64,000 nucleotides of DNA. It comes from Streptomyces sp. MH60 (GTDB lineage: Bacteria > Actinomycetota > Actinomycetes > Streptomycetales > Streptomycetaceae). The DNA is taken from assembly GCF_002939385.1 (NCBI RefSeq), contig NZ_MULI01000030.1:1-64000 (forward strand), written 5' to 3'. A program made the translations under genes and the position numbers. This document shows, piece after piece, positions 45,379 through 54,532 of this stretch (the first letter of the stretch is position 1; every line of letters begins with the position of its first letter). The notes beneath the pieces are model-generated. The model searched no databases. It saw only the letters and a list, made by a program, of their open reading frames with translations, and was not told the DNA's origin.

Positions 45379-46125
45379 TCAGTCGCAGGTGAGGGTGCGG
45401 GACTCGGGGAGGGAGGCGGTGACCCGGGAGCGGGCGGTGGCGATGTTCCGGTCGCCGGTGATCACCGTGTCCGGGGTGGGCCGGTCCCGGAGGAGGCCGA
45501 TCAGCGCCCGGTCGCCGGGGGCGAGGCGGGCGAGGCCGTCGTCCAGGACGAATGTCGTCGTCGGCCCGGTGTCCCCCTCGGGTGGTGCGTAGGCGTGCGT
45601 CACGCGGAGCGTGATCCGGTGCTGTGCGGTGCCCGGCACCGGCTCGACACCCGTCACCGTGCCTTCGGCGACCAGCCGGGCGCAGGCCAGGTAGCGGGGA
45701 GTGCCGAAGACCGCGGCGGCCTCCTGCCCTGCGGACGGGCGGTCCGGCCGCGCCGCGGACTTGTCGGCCGCGCTGCCGCTCGCCGCGTCCTCGGAGGCAC
45801 CACTGCCGCTCTGCACGGCCAGCCAGCCCAGGCCCGTGACCACGACCCCCGCGCAGGCCGCCGCGAGGACACCGAGCGCGAGGCGGAAGGGACGGCGGCG
45901 GCGCGGTGCCGGGACCTGGACGGGGGCCGCAGCCGGACGCCCCGCCGGAACGGCGTCGCCCAGGGCGTCGCCGAGCAGGTGCAGTTGCTCCCGCAGCAGC
46001 GCCACGTCGGCCGTGGCCGACCGGTACGCGCCGTGGGCGTCCGCCCCCGCGTCGGGCGGCAGCGGCTCGCCCGTGATCGCGGCCGTCAGCGCGTCGTACC
46101 CACCGGGGTGCTCTTCGGCGGCCAT
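45379..46125 (-). CDS. Membrane-anchored partner of the ECF sigma factor (putative anti-sigma)
   Basis: 248 residues. The N-terminal 75 residues are cytoplasmic and acidic-to-neutral, then a basic RRRRPF stop, one transmembrane helix (RLALGVLAAACAGVVVTGLGWLAV, about residues 78-101) and an external domain with two Cys (YLACARL, TLTCD). The topology and position (1 nt after the sigma stop) suggest an anti-sigma factor, but the zinc-binding HxxxCxxC motif is absent. An external sensor domain is a fair guess. The ATG at 46125 overlaps the sigma end, so translation is coupled. Confidence 0.75.
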   Translation of the reverse strand: MAAEEHPGGYDALTAAITGEPLPPDAGADAHGAYRSATADVALLREQLHLLGDALGDAVPAGRPAAAPVQVPAPRRRRPFRLALGVLAAACAGVVVTGLGWLAVQSGSGASEDAASGSAADKSAARPDRPSAGQEAAAVFGTPRYLACARLVAEGTVTGVEPVPGTAQHRITLRVTHAYAPPEGDTGPTTTFVLDDGLARLAPGDRALIGLLRDRPTPDTVITGDRNIATARSRVTASLPESRTLTCD

Positions 46126-46126
46126 C

Positions 46127-46678
46127 TCACACCACCTCGTCCTCGTGCAGGCGGGCGCGCAGGGCCCGTACCGCCGTGTGCAGCCTGCTCTTGACCGTGC
46201 CCTCGGGGATGCCCAGCTCCTCGGCGATGCCGCGCACCGGCAGGTCGGCGTAGAAGCGCAGGACGAGGACCTGGCGCTGGGCGTCCGGCAGCTCGTCCAG
46301 GCCCTGCGCGACGGCGAGGGACAGGACGCTGCTGTCCTCGTCACCGGGGTGCTCCGCCTGGCGCAGCGCGGCCAGGCGCTCCCCGAGCCGGTCCTGGCGG
46401 CGCCTGGCCCGGTGCCAGTCCATGGCCAGGTTGGAGGCGACGACCGCCGCCCAGGCGGACACGTCGCGCGGCGCCTCGCGGCCGCCGGCCGTCCGCTCCA
46501 GCAGCCGCAGACGGACCTGCTGCACCCCGTCCGGCAGGTCCGTCTGCGGCACCCCGCCCAGCGCGAGCACCGCCCGCACCCGGCGTTCCTGTGCCGCGTC
46601 CAGGGGGTCGTCGCGCACGTCGTCCCCCTGGCCGCGGCGGGCCTTCCTGCGCAGCAAAGCCACCCCTCCCCCGGCCAC
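46127..46678 (-). CDS. ECF-type RNA polymerase sigma factor
   Basis: 183 residues. Region 2 is degenerate but includes SAWAAVVASNLAMDWHRARRRQ (the -10-binding part), and region 4 has the helix-turn-helix DLPVRGIAEELGIPEGTVKSRLHTA. Such sigma factors direct transcription of an envelope or stress regulon. Start GTG 46678 with AGGGA 5 nt upstream; the downstream GTG at 46663 has a ribosome site too close to it. The adjoining gene probably encodes its membrane regulator. Divergent from asd. Confidence 0.9.
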   Translation of the reverse strand: MAGGGVALLRRKARRGQGDDVRDDPLDAAQERRVRAVLALGGVPQTDLPDGVQQVRLRLLERTAGGREAPRDVSAWAAVVASNLAMDWHRARRRQDRLGERLAALRQAEHPGDEDSSVLSLAVAQGLDELPDAQRQVLVLRFYADLPVRGIAEELGIPEGTVKSRLHTAVRALRARLHEDEVV

Positions 46679-47012
46679 GTTTTCCCTAGGACGCGCGAGG
46701 CCCCCGAAACGTTCACCCGCGCGGCCGCCCCTCGGCGCGAGGCGTACGTCACATCGTCGTGTGGGTCGGGAAGGGATGGGCAGGGGCGGAACAGCACAGC
46801 TTGCGGCGCGGGGGCGGGGCGACGGAATTTCTGCAGCTCAGCCGGGTTTCGTGCGCAAGGACCACACCCACCGTCCGAGTCGCCGCGTCCCGGTGTGCGG
46901 GCACACCGCGCAAAGGATTGGACAGCCGGGCCGGGCTTCGCCCCATGATGGAAAAGTCTCGGCCGAGCAAAGCGCGCGTGAAGACACGCGCACGAACGGA
47001 GAAGGAGCCACC
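46679..47012. other. Divergent region between ECF sigma and asd
   Basis: 334 bp without a gene. It carries the asd ribosome site (GAAGGAG) and must hold promoters for both sides, but no box is convincing. An autoregulated ECF promoter could be sought here. Confidence 0.4.
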
Positions 47013-48032
47013 GTGAGGGTCGGAATCGTCGGAGCCACCGGTCAGGTGGGCACGGTCATGCGCAGGATCCTCACGGAGCGCGACTTCCCGGTCACCGAGC
47101 TGCGCCTGTTCGCCTCGGCGCGCAGCGCGGGCAAGGAGCTGGACGGGGTGACGGTGGAGGACGCGGCCACCGCCGACTACTCCGGGCTGGACATCGTGCT
47201 GTTCTCCGCGGGCGGCGCCACCTCCAAGGCGCTGGCCGAAAAGGTCGCCTCGCAGGGCCCCGTCGTGATCGACAACTCCTCCGCCTGGCGCCGCGACCCC
47301 GAGGTGCCCCTGGTGGTCTCCGAGGTGAACCCGCACGCGATCGCCGACCGCCCCAAGGGCATCATCGCCAACCCGAACTGCACCACGATGGCCGCGATGC
47401 CGGTGCTGCGTCCACTGCACGACGAGGCGGGTCTGGAAGCCCTCGTCGTCGCCACCTACCAGGCGGTGTCGGGTTCCGGCCTGGCCGGCGTGGACGAGCT
47501 GTTCGAGCAGATCCAGAAGGTGGGCGCGGACGCCCCCAAGCTGACCCACGACGGTTCGGCAGCCGAGTTCCCGAAGCCGGAGAAGTACGTGGCGCGGATC
47601 GCGTACAACGTGCTGCCGCTGGCCGGGTCCCTCGTCGACGACGGTCTGCACGAGACGGACGAGGAGCAGAAGCTCCGCAACGAGTCCCGCAAGATCCTGG
47701 AGATCCCGGAGCTGAAGGTGTCCGGCACCTGCGTGCGCGTGCCCGTCTTCAGCGGCCACTCCCTGCAGATCAACGCCCGTTTCGCCCGCCCGGTCAGCGT
47801 GGAGCGCGCCAAGGAGCTGCTGGCCGGAGCCCCCGGTGTGGCGCTCACCGAGGTGCCGACCCCGCTGGAGGCGGCCGGCCAGGACCCGTCGTACGTGGGC
47901 CGTATCCGCCGGGACGAGACCGTGGACAACGGCCTCGCCCTGTTCGTCTCCAACGACAACCTGCGCAAGGGCGCGGCCCTGAACGCGGTGCAGATCGCCG
48001 AACTGGTGGCGGCGGAGCTGTCCGCCAAGTAG
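47013..48032 (+). CDS. asd: Aspartate-semialdehyde dehydrogenase
   Basis: 339 residues. NADP-binding GIVGATGQVG at the N-terminus; the active-site Cys123 is in NPNCTTMAAMP. The substrate-binding segments GSGLAGVDELFEQ and RVPVFSGHSLQINARF match the family. It makes aspartate semialdehyde for lysine, threonine, methionine and cell-wall diaminopimelate synthesis. Start GTG 47013 after GAAGGAG (6-nt spacing). S. coelicolor has more than one asd; this is the one next to the ECF sigma and TerD genes, and no lysC partner is adjacent. Confidence 0.95.
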   Translation: MRVGIVGATGQVGTVMRRILTERDFPVTELRLFASARSAGKELDGVTVEDAATADYSGLDIVLFSAGGATSKALAEKVASQGPVVIDNSSAWRRDPEVPLVVSEVNPHAIADRPKGIIANPNCTTMAAMPVLRPLHDEAGLEALVVATYQAVSGSGLAGVDELFEQIQKVGADAPKLTHDGSAAEFPKPEKYVARIAYNVLPLAGSLVDDGLHETDEEQKLRNESRKILEIPELKVSGTCVRVPVFSGHSLQINARFARPVSVERAKELLAGAPGVALTEVPTPLEAAGQDPSYVGRIRRDETVDNGLALFVSNDNLRKGAALNAVQIAELVAAELSAK

Positions 48033-48156
48033 TTCACCGCTTCCCAGGGGGGCGGTCACCCGGTGCGGGGTGGCCGCCCCCTCCCGTGGGAAGCCCCTCG
48101 ATGCGGAGTATGACAATCCGCCTCACCAGTCGTGCCGGTCATGTGAAGATCACGCC

Positions 48157-49404
48157 ATGACGCACATGACGAAGGGCGGCAACCTGCCCGTTCCCGCAGC
48201 CACCCTCCAGGTGGCGGTGACCTGGCGGCAGGGCGTCCACGTACCGGACGTGGACGTTTCGGCCCTGCTGCTCGACGCTGCCGGCCGGGTCCGCTCGGAC
48301 GCCGACCTCGTCTTCTACAACCAGCCCGCCCACCCGTCGGGCGCCGTGCGCCACCTGGGCAAGGGCCAGGGGGCCGACGGCACGGGCGCCGACTGGCTGT
48401 GGCTGGACCTCGCGGCCGTCGAACCCGGGATGGAACGGGTCGTGGTGGCCGCGTCCACCGACGCGGGAACGTTTGGGCAGGTGCCCTTCCTGGATGTCCG
48501 GGTCGCTCTGCCGGACGGGCAGCAGGTCGCGTCCTTCACGATCGGGGACGCCTCGACGGAGACCGCCTTCCTCTTCGGCGAGTTCTACCGCAGGAACGGC
48601 GGCTGGAAGTTCCGCGCGGTGGGGCAGGGGTACGCCTCGGGCCTCGCCGGGCTCGCCACGGACTTCGGCATCTCGGTCGCCGAGGACCCGCAGCCGGTAC
48701 CCGTGACCCCGGTCCCCGCGCCCCCTCCTCCCTTGCCACCCGCCCCGCCGATCCCTTACACCCCTCCGGCGGCCCCACTGCACGCGGCGGCGGACGCCGC
48801 GTTCTTCCCGGCTCCGCCCGCCGACCGCCTGGCGTCGGAGCTGGCGCTCTCCTTCCCGCCGTTCACGCACCACGCCTCGGGCAAGGAGCGCGTCACCTGC
48901 CCGCCGAACCTGCCGCCCGGCGCCCGCGTGGTCGTCGAGATCGAGTGCAGGGACAGCATCTCGGTGCACATCGACTCCTGTGACGCGTACGGACGCGCCG
49001 ACCGGGATCTGCTGTCGACGTACGAGGACGAGGTCCACGCCCGCACGTTCGCCACCGTCCCCGAGGACCGCCCGCTGTCCCTGGTGGTGCGCGCCGACAC
49101 GCCCTGGACGCTGCGGGTGCTGCCGCTCGCCCACGCCCGGCGCCTGGTGCACAGCCTCAACGGCCGGGGCCCGGACCTGTTGGTGTACGAGGGCCCCGCG
49201 GGCGTGCTGTCCTTCGTCCACCAGGGACAGAGCAACTTCGTCGTCTGGCACTACTTCGCCTCGGACGATCCCGAGTGGCAGGACGACGAGGAGGACCTCC
49301 TCGTCAACGAGGTCGGCCGCCTCGACGTACTGGCCCCCGTCCGGGCACCCGGCCTCCTGCGCATCGAGGCCGACGGCCCCTGGCGGCTCGGGGTGGGCGG
49401 CTGA
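48157..49404 (+). CDS. TerD-domain protein with C-terminal beta domain
   Basis: 415 residues. Residues 1-170 form a TerD-like domain (DVDVSALLLDAAGRVRSDADLVFYN and the closing FYRRNGGWKFRAVGQGYASGLAGLATDFGI motif), linked by a Pro-rich stretch (about residues 185-205) to a beta-rich domain with a repeated pattern ending in PWTLRVLP and PWRLGV. TerD proteins bind calcium; their role in tellurite or stress resistance is unsettled. Single gene, not in a ter cluster. ATG 48157 with a weak ribosome site; 48166 is also possible. Confidence 0.85.
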   Translation: MTHMTKGGNLPVPAATLQVAVTWRQGVHVPDVDVSALLLDAAGRVRSDADLVFYNQPAHPSGAVRHLGKGQGADGTGADWLWLDLAAVEPGMERVVVAASTDAGTFGQVPFLDVRVALPDGQQVASFTIGDASTETAFLFGEFYRRNGGWKFRAVGQGYASGLAGLATDFGISVAEDPQPVPVTPVPAPPPPLPPAPPIPYTPPAAPLHAAADAAFFPAPPADRLASELALSFPPFTHHASGKERVTCPPNLPPGARVVVEIECRDSISVHIDSCDAYGRADRDLLSTYEDEVHARTFATVPEDRPLSLVVRADTPWTLRVLPLAHARRLVHSLNGRGPDLLVYEGPAGVLSFVHQGQSNFVVWHYFASDDPEWQDDEEDLLVNEVGRLDVLAPVRAPGLLRIEADGPWRLGVGG

Positions 49405-49416
49405 GGCGGGCGGGGC

Positions 49417-49893
49417 TCAGGCCCGGCGCACCTCGTAGAGGAAGCAGCCGTACTCGACGGCCCGGACGTGGACGAGCGCCACGGCCGGGTCGTCGAACGC
49501 TTCCCGGAGGGCGTACTCGAAGGCGCCGGGGTCCCCGATCAGCCGCCCGCCCAGGATGTGCCCCTCGGCGGAGTAGCGGCGCAGGGTCCGGTGCGAGTTG
49601 GTGAAGGGGAGGCCGTCCGTCTCCGGTCCCGCGCACTCCTCGGCGTGGACGAAGACGGGGCCCTGCTCGTCGTACGGGCCCGGGTCGGCGCCCGTCTCCG
49701 CCGCCCAGCGGCGCAGCGGGGCGTAGGAGACGAGGGCGATCCGCTCACCCGCGCGACTGTGGCGCAGGCAGCAGCGCAGGGGTGCGCCGCCCTCGTCGTC
49801 GGTGAAGGGTGCGGGGACGCGGCCCGCGTCGTCGGTGGCGCGCAGTTCCTTGAGGGTGGCCGGGGGGACGGGATGTGCGATGCAGCCGTTCAT
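49417..49893 (-). CDS. DUF1203 family protein
   Basis: 158 residues starting MNGCIAHPVPPATLKELR, matching DUF1203. Diagnostic segments are APLRCCLRHSRAGERIALVSYAPL (about 46-69), PVFVHAEECAG and the C-terminal HVRAVEYGCFLYEVRR. Several cysteines are present (C4, two adjacent Cys, C in AEECAG, C near the end). Function unknown. The ATG at 49893 is where family similarity starts; the frame extends 17 codons upstream without it. Convergent with the TerD gene (12-bp gap) and divergent from pepN copy 2. Confidence 0.85.
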   Translation of the reverse strand: MNGCIAHPVPPATLKELRATDDAGRVPAPFTDDEGGAPLRCCLRHSRAGERIALVSYAPLRRWAAETGADPGPYDEQGPVFVHAEECAGPETDGLPFTNSHRTLRRYSAEGHILGGRLIGDPGAFEYALREAFDDPAVALVHVRAVEYGCFLYEVRRA

Positions 49894-50006
49894 GGGGTCC
49901 AGGCTCGCGCGCGCGGAACCCGCGCACCGGCGGGAAACGGACATCGCGTTGGGCGCGGGTCACGTGGAAGGATGGCGCAACCCACACATAACGAGGAGAT
50001 GACCGC

Positions 50007-52580
50007 GTGCCTGGCACAAACCTGACTCGCGAAGAGGCGCGGCAGCGGGCGACGCTGCTGACCGTTGACTCGTACGAGATCGATCTCGACCTCACCGGCG
50101 CGCAGGAGGGCGGCACCTACCGGTCCGTGACCACGGTGCGCTTCGACGTCGCCGAGGGCGGCGGCGAGTCCTTCATCGACCTGGTCGCGCCGACGGTCCA
50201 CGAGGTGACGCTGAACGGCGACGCCCTCGATGCCGCCGAGGTGTTCCAGGACTCCCGCATCGCCCTGCCGGGCCTGCTGCCGGGCCGCAACATCCTGCGC
50301 GTGGCCGCGGACTGCGCGTACACCAACACCGGCGAGGGCCTGCACCGGTTCGTCGACCCGGTGGACGAACAGGCGTACCTGTACACGCAGTTCGAGGTGC
50401 CGGACGCGCGCCGCGTCTTCGCGAGCTTCGAGCAGCCGGACCTGAAGGCGACGTTCCAGTTCACCGTGAGGGCCCCCGAGGGCTGGACGGTCATCTCCAA
50501 CTCGCCGACGCCCGAGCCGAAGGACAACGTCTGGGAGTTCGAGCCGACGCCCCGCATCTCGTCGTACATCACGGCGCTGATCGTCGGCCCGTACCACTCG
50601 GTGCACAGCGTGTACGAGAAGGACGGCCAGTCCGTGCCGCTCGGCATCTACTGCCGTCCCTCGCTGGCCGAGCACCTCGACGCGGACGCGATCTTCGAGG
50701 TGACCCGGCAGGGCTTCGACTGGTTCCAGGAGAAATTCGACTACCAGTACCCCTTCAAGAAGTACGACCAGCTCTTCGTGCCGGAGTTCAACGCGGGCGC
50801 GATGGAGAACGCGGGCGCGGTGACCATCCGCGACCAGTACGTGTTCCGCTCGAAGGTGACGGACGCCGCGTACGAGGTGCGGGCGGCGACGATCCTGCAC
50901 GAGCTGGCGCACATGTGGTTCGGCGACCTGGTCACCATGGAGTGGTGGAACGACCTGTGGCTGAACGAGTCGTTCGCCACCTACGCCGAGGCCGCCTGCC
51001 AGGCCGCCGCGCCGGGCTCGAAGTGGCCGCACTCGTGGACGACGTTCGCCAACCAGATGAAGACCTGGGCGTACCGGCAGGACCAGCTGCCGTCCACGCA
51101 CCCGATCATGGCGGACATCGGCGACCTGGACGACGTGCTCGTCAACTTCGACGGCATCACGTACGCCAAGGGCGCCAGCGTGCTCAAGCAGCTCGTGGCG
51201 TACGTCGGTGAAGAGGCGTTCTTCAAGGGCGTGCAGGCGTACTTCAAGCGGCACGCGTTCGGCAACACCCGCCTGTCGGACCTGCTGGGCGCGCTGGAGG
51301 AGACCTCGGGCCGCGACCTGAAGACCTGGTCGAAGGCGTGGCTGGAGACGGCCGGCATCAACGTCCTGCGCCCGGAGATCGAGACGGACGCGGAGGGTGT
51401 CATCACCTCCTTCGCCGTCCGCCAGGAGGCCCCGGCCCTGCCCGCCGGCGCCAGGGGCGAGCCCACCCTCCGTCCCCACCGCATCGCGATCGGCGCCTAC
51501 GACCTCGACGGCGACGGCAAGCTGGTGCGCGGGGACCGCGTCGAGCTGGACGTGGACGGCGAGCTGACGGCCGTACCGCAGCTGGTCGGCAAGGCCCGCC
51601 CGGCGGTGCTGCTCCTGAACGACGACGACCTGTCGTACGCGAAGGTCCGCCTGGACGAGCAGTCGCTCGCGGTCGTCACCGAGCACCTCGGCGACTTCAC
51701 CGAGTCGCTGCCGCGCGCGCTGTGCTGGGCGTCGGCGTGGGACATGACCCGGGACGCGGAGCTGGCGACCCGGGACTACCTGTCGCTGGTGCTGTCCGGC
51801 ATCGGCAAGGAGTCCGACATCGGTGTCGTGCAGTCGCTGCACCGCCAGGTGAAGCTGGCCATCGACCAGTACGCCGCCCCCACCGCCCGCGAGACGCTGC
51901 TCACCCGCTGGACCGAGGCCACGCTGGCCCACCTGCGCGCCGCCGAGGCGGGCAGCGACCACCAGCTGGCGTGGGCGCGGGCCTTCGCGGCGACGGCGCG
52001 GACGCCGGAGCAGCTGGACCTGCTCGACGCGCTGCTCGACGGCACGCAGACGATCGAGGGCCTGGCCGTCGACACCGAGCTGCGCTGGGCGTTCGTGCAG
52101 CGGCTCGCGGCCGTGGGCCGGTTCGGCGGGTCGGAGATCGCCGCCGAGTACGACCGGGACAAGACGGCCGCCGGTGAGCGCCACGCGGCCACCGCGCGGG
52201 CCGCCCGGCCGACCGAGGCGGCCAAGGCGGAGGCCTGGGAGTCGGTCGTGGAGTCCGACAAGCTGCCCAACGCCGTCCAGGAGGCGGTCATCGCCGGCTT
52301 CGTCCAGACCGACCAGCGCGAGCTGCTGGCGTCGTACACGGACCGGTACTTCGAGGCGCTGAAGGACGTCTGGGAGTCCCGCTCGCACGAGATGGCCCAG
52401 CAGATCGCGGTCGGCCTGTACCCGGCCGTGCAGGTGTCCCAGGAGACCCTGGACCGCACGGACGCCTGGCTGGCCTCCGCCGAGCCGAACGCGGCCCTGC
52501 GCCGCCTGGTCTCGGAGTCCCGCTCCGGCATCGAGCGCGCCCTGCGGGCGCAGGCCGCGGACGCGGCGGCGGCCGAGTAG
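50007..52580 (+). CDS. pepN: Aminopeptidase N (M1 family), copy 2
   Basis: 857 residues, the same length as the copy at 36574-39147. GAMEN at 264-268, HELAH at 298-302 and Glu321 (DLWLNESFA) make a complete zinc site. It trims N-terminal residues from peptides. Compared with copy 1, the active-site helix reads NESFATYAEAA rather than KESFADFMGAF, so the specificity may differ. The GTG at 50007 (VPGTNLTREEARQRA) follows GAGGAG by 9 nt. It stands alone, 73 bp before the convergent LysR gene. Confidence 0.96.
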   Translation: MPGTNLTREEARQRATLLTVDSYEIDLDLTGAQEGGTYRSVTTVRFDVAEGGGESFIDLVAPTVHEVTLNGDALDAAEVFQDSRIALPGLLPGRNILRVAADCAYTNTGEGLHRFVDPVDEQAYLYTQFEVPDARRVFASFEQPDLKATFQFTVRAPEGWTVISNSPTPEPKDNVWEFEPTPRISSYITALIVGPYHSVHSVYEKDGQSVPLGIYCRPSLAEHLDADAIFEVTRQGFDWFQEKFDYQYPFKKYDQLFVPEFNAGAMENAGAVTIRDQYVFRSKVTDAAYEVRAATILHELAHMWFGDLVTMEWWNDLWLNESFATYAEAACQAAAPGSKWPHSWTTFANQMKTWAYRQDQLPSTHPIMADIGDLDDVLVNFDGITYAKGASVLKQLVAYVGEEAFFKGVQAYFKRHAFGNTRLSDLLGALEETSGRDLKTWSKAWLETAGINVLRPEIETDAEGVITSFAVRQEAPALPAGARGEPTLRPHRIAIGAYDLDGDGKLVRGDRVELDVDGELTAVPQLVGKARPAVLLLNDDDLSYAKVRLDEQSLAVVTEHLGDFTESLPRALCWASAWDMTRDAELATRDYLSLVLSGIGKESDIGVVQSLHRQVKLAIDQYAAPTARETLLTRWTEATLAHLRAAEAGSDHQLAWARAFAATARTPEQLDLLDALLDGTQTIEGLAVDTELRWAFVQRLAAVGRFGGSEIAAEYDRDKTAAGERHAATARAARPTEAAKAEAWESVVESDKLPNAVQEAVIAGFVQTDQRELLASYTDRYFEALKDVWESRSHEMAQQIAVGLYPAVQVSQETLDRTDAWLASAEPNAALRRLVSESRSGIERALRAQAADAAAAE

Positions 52581-52654
52581 GCGATCCGTACGAGGGGCGG
52601 CGTCCGGTGCGCATGTCGCACCGGACGCCCCCTCGCGTGTGCTCGGGCGGGCGT

Positions 52655-53557
52655 TCAGGCACGCGCGTCCGCCGCCGCCCGCAGGGCCGTGAGGACGGTG
52701 GCCACGGCGGGGGCCTCCTCCGCCCCCTTGCGTACCGCCGCGACGACGTGCCGGACGGGGCGGTCCGCGTGCAGTTCGCGCATCGCCACCCCGTCCCGGG
52801 GCACGGCCGCCATGCGCGGTACCAGGGCGACGCCCATGCCCGCCTCGACCATGGCGAGGATCGCCGGCCAGCCGGCCGCCGCGTGGCCCTGGTGCGGCCG
52901 GAACCCGGCGGCCTCGCAGGCGCCTCGCGTGATGTCGGACCAGGGCCCGCTGCCGCCGAAGATCCACGGTTCGGCGGCGAGGTCGGCCAGCCGCAGCCGC
53001 TCCGTGCGGGCCAGCGGATGGTCGCCGGGCAGGGCGACGTCCAGCGGGTCGGCGAGCAGCGGGACGCGGGTGAAGCGCGGGTCGACGACGCTCGGCGCCT
53101 GCGCGGCCAGCGACAGCGCGAGGTCCACCTCCCCGGCGGCCAGCAGTTCGTACGCCTCCTGCGCCTCGGCCTCCCGCACCCGCACCCCGATCCCCGGGCG
53201 CGTGGCGCGCAGCGCGGTGACGGCCGGTACGACCAGGGCGGGTACGGCGGTGGAGAAGGCGCCGACCCGGACCTCGCCCGCCTCCCCGCGGATGTGGGCC
53301 GCCAACTCGGCGTCGGCGCGTTCCAGTTGCTCGAACACCGCCTCGGCGTGCCGCAGCACCAGCCGGGCCGCGTCGGTCAGCCGGACCCTTCTGCCGTGGG
53401 CCTGGAGCAGCTCCACCCCGAGCTGTCTGGAGAGGTTCGCCAGCTGCTGGGAGACGGCGGACGGCGTCATGTGCAGCGCCTCGGCCGTCGCGGTCACCGT
53501 GCCCCTCTCGCGCAGCGTCCGCAGGATCTGCAGCTTGCGGATGTCCCAGTCGGCCAT
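52655..53557 (-). CDS. LysR-family transcriptional regulator
   Basis: 300 residues. The N-terminal winged helix (LQILRTLRERGTVTATAEALHMTPSAVSQQLANLSRQLG, about residues 7-46) is followed by a periplasmic-binding-like effector domain. The effector is unknown. It is 9 bp downstream of the EamA exporter gene on the same strand, so it is at the end of a three-gene unit (EamA, EamA, lysR) and may regulate it. The ATG at 53557 is clear. Confidence 0.92.
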   Translation of the reverse strand: MADWDIRKLQILRTLRERGTVTATAEALHMTPSAVSQQLANLSRQLGVELLQAHGRRVRLTDAARLVLRHAEAVFEQLERADAELAAHIRGEAGEVRVGAFSTAVPALVVPAVTALRATRPGIGVRVREAEAQEAYELLAAGEVDLALSLAAQAPSVVDPRFTRVPLLADPLDVALPGDHPLARTERLRLADLAAEPWIFGGSGPWSDITRGACEAAGFRPHQGHAAAGWPAILAMVEAGMGVALVPRMAAVPRDGVAMRELHADRPVRHVVAAVRKGAEEAPAVATVLTALRAAADARA

Positions 53558-53566
53558 GGCGGCAAC

Positions 53567-54499
53567 CTACCGGCGGGCCCCCGCGCCGAGGGCGACGCCG
53601 CCGAGGATCAGCGCCATGCAGCCCGCCTGCGTCCAGCCGGTCGGTTCGGCGAGCAGCGCCCAGGACAGCAGGGCGACGCACACCGGCTGGAGGTAGTAGA
53701 CGACCCCGGCGCGGGACGGGCCGATCAGGGAGATCGCCTTGTTCCAGGCGAAGAAGGCGACGGCGGAGGAGGCGACGCCGACGTACAGCAGCGGCCAGAC
53801 GGTGCCCGCCGTCGGCTGGAAGCCGCCCTGGACGGCGAGGCTGACGCCCTGTGCGGGCAGCAGCAGGACCGTGCCGAACAGGAACGTGGTGAAGAGGAAC
53901 CCCGCCCCGTCGAGTCCCGCGGGCCTGCGGCGCAGCAGCGCGCTGTAGGACCCGAAGCAGCAGGCGGCGGCGATCATCCACAGGTCGCCGGCCGAGAAGG
54001 ACGCCCCGTCCCCTCCGACGAGCAGCAGGACACCCGCGCAGGCCACGGCCGGCCCGGCGATCCGGCGGCCGCCGAGCCGCACGCCGCCCGCCCGTTCGTA
54101 CAGGGCCATGAGCACCGGGGACGCCGCCATGATCATGCCCATGTTGGCGGCGGGGGTGGTGACGCCGGCCTGGTTGACGAGGGTGTTGTAGACGGTCACG
54201 CCGAGCAGGGAGGCGAGGACCACGAAGCCGAGGTGGCGCCGGATCAGGGCGCGCTGCCGCCAGGCCCGCCGGGCGCCGAAGGGGGCGACGACGGCGAGGG
54301 CCACCACCCAGCGCCAGAACGCGTGCTGGACGGGCGGCACGCTGTCGCCGAGGGCCCGGGAGGTGACGAAGCTGCCGGACCAGACGAGGGTGGCGAGGAC
54401 GGCGAGCGCGAGTCCGAGGGCCACGGGCGCCCTCGGACTCGCCCCGGTGGTCCGTCGGGGGGTGGTCGGGGTGGCGTTGCGGCGGGCGGCTGTGGCCAC
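53567..54499 (-). CDS. EamA/DMT-family exporter, copy 1
   Basis: 310 residues and ten transmembrane helices in two EamA repeats. Typical phrases: LATLVWSGSFVTSRALGDSVPPVQ in helix 1 and FFAWNKAISLIGPSRAGVVYYLQPVC in the second repeat. The family exports amino acids and metabolites; the substrate is not evident. A basic, Thr-rich tail of 25 residues precedes helix 1. Start GTG 54499. It lies between EamA copy 2 (33 bp upstream) and lysR (9 bp downstream). Confidence 0.9.
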   Translation of the reverse strand: MATAARRNATPTTPRRTTGASPRAPVALGLALAVLATLVWSGSFVTSRALGDSVPPVQHAFWRWVVALAVVAPFGARRAWRQRALIRRHLGFVVLASLLGVTVYNTLVNQAGVTTPAANMGMIMAASPVLMALYERAGGVRLGGRRIAGPAVACAGVLLLVGGDGASFSAGDLWMIAAACCFGSYSALLRRRPAGLDGAGFLFTTFLFGTVLLLPAQGVSLAVQGGFQPTAGTVWPLLYVGVASSAVAFFAWNKAISLIGPSRAGVVYYLQPVCVALLSWALLAEPTGWTQAGCMALILGGVALGAGARR

Positions 54500-54532
54500 G
54501 AAGGTCCTTTGCTGGTCGGGGGCCTGGCGGGC

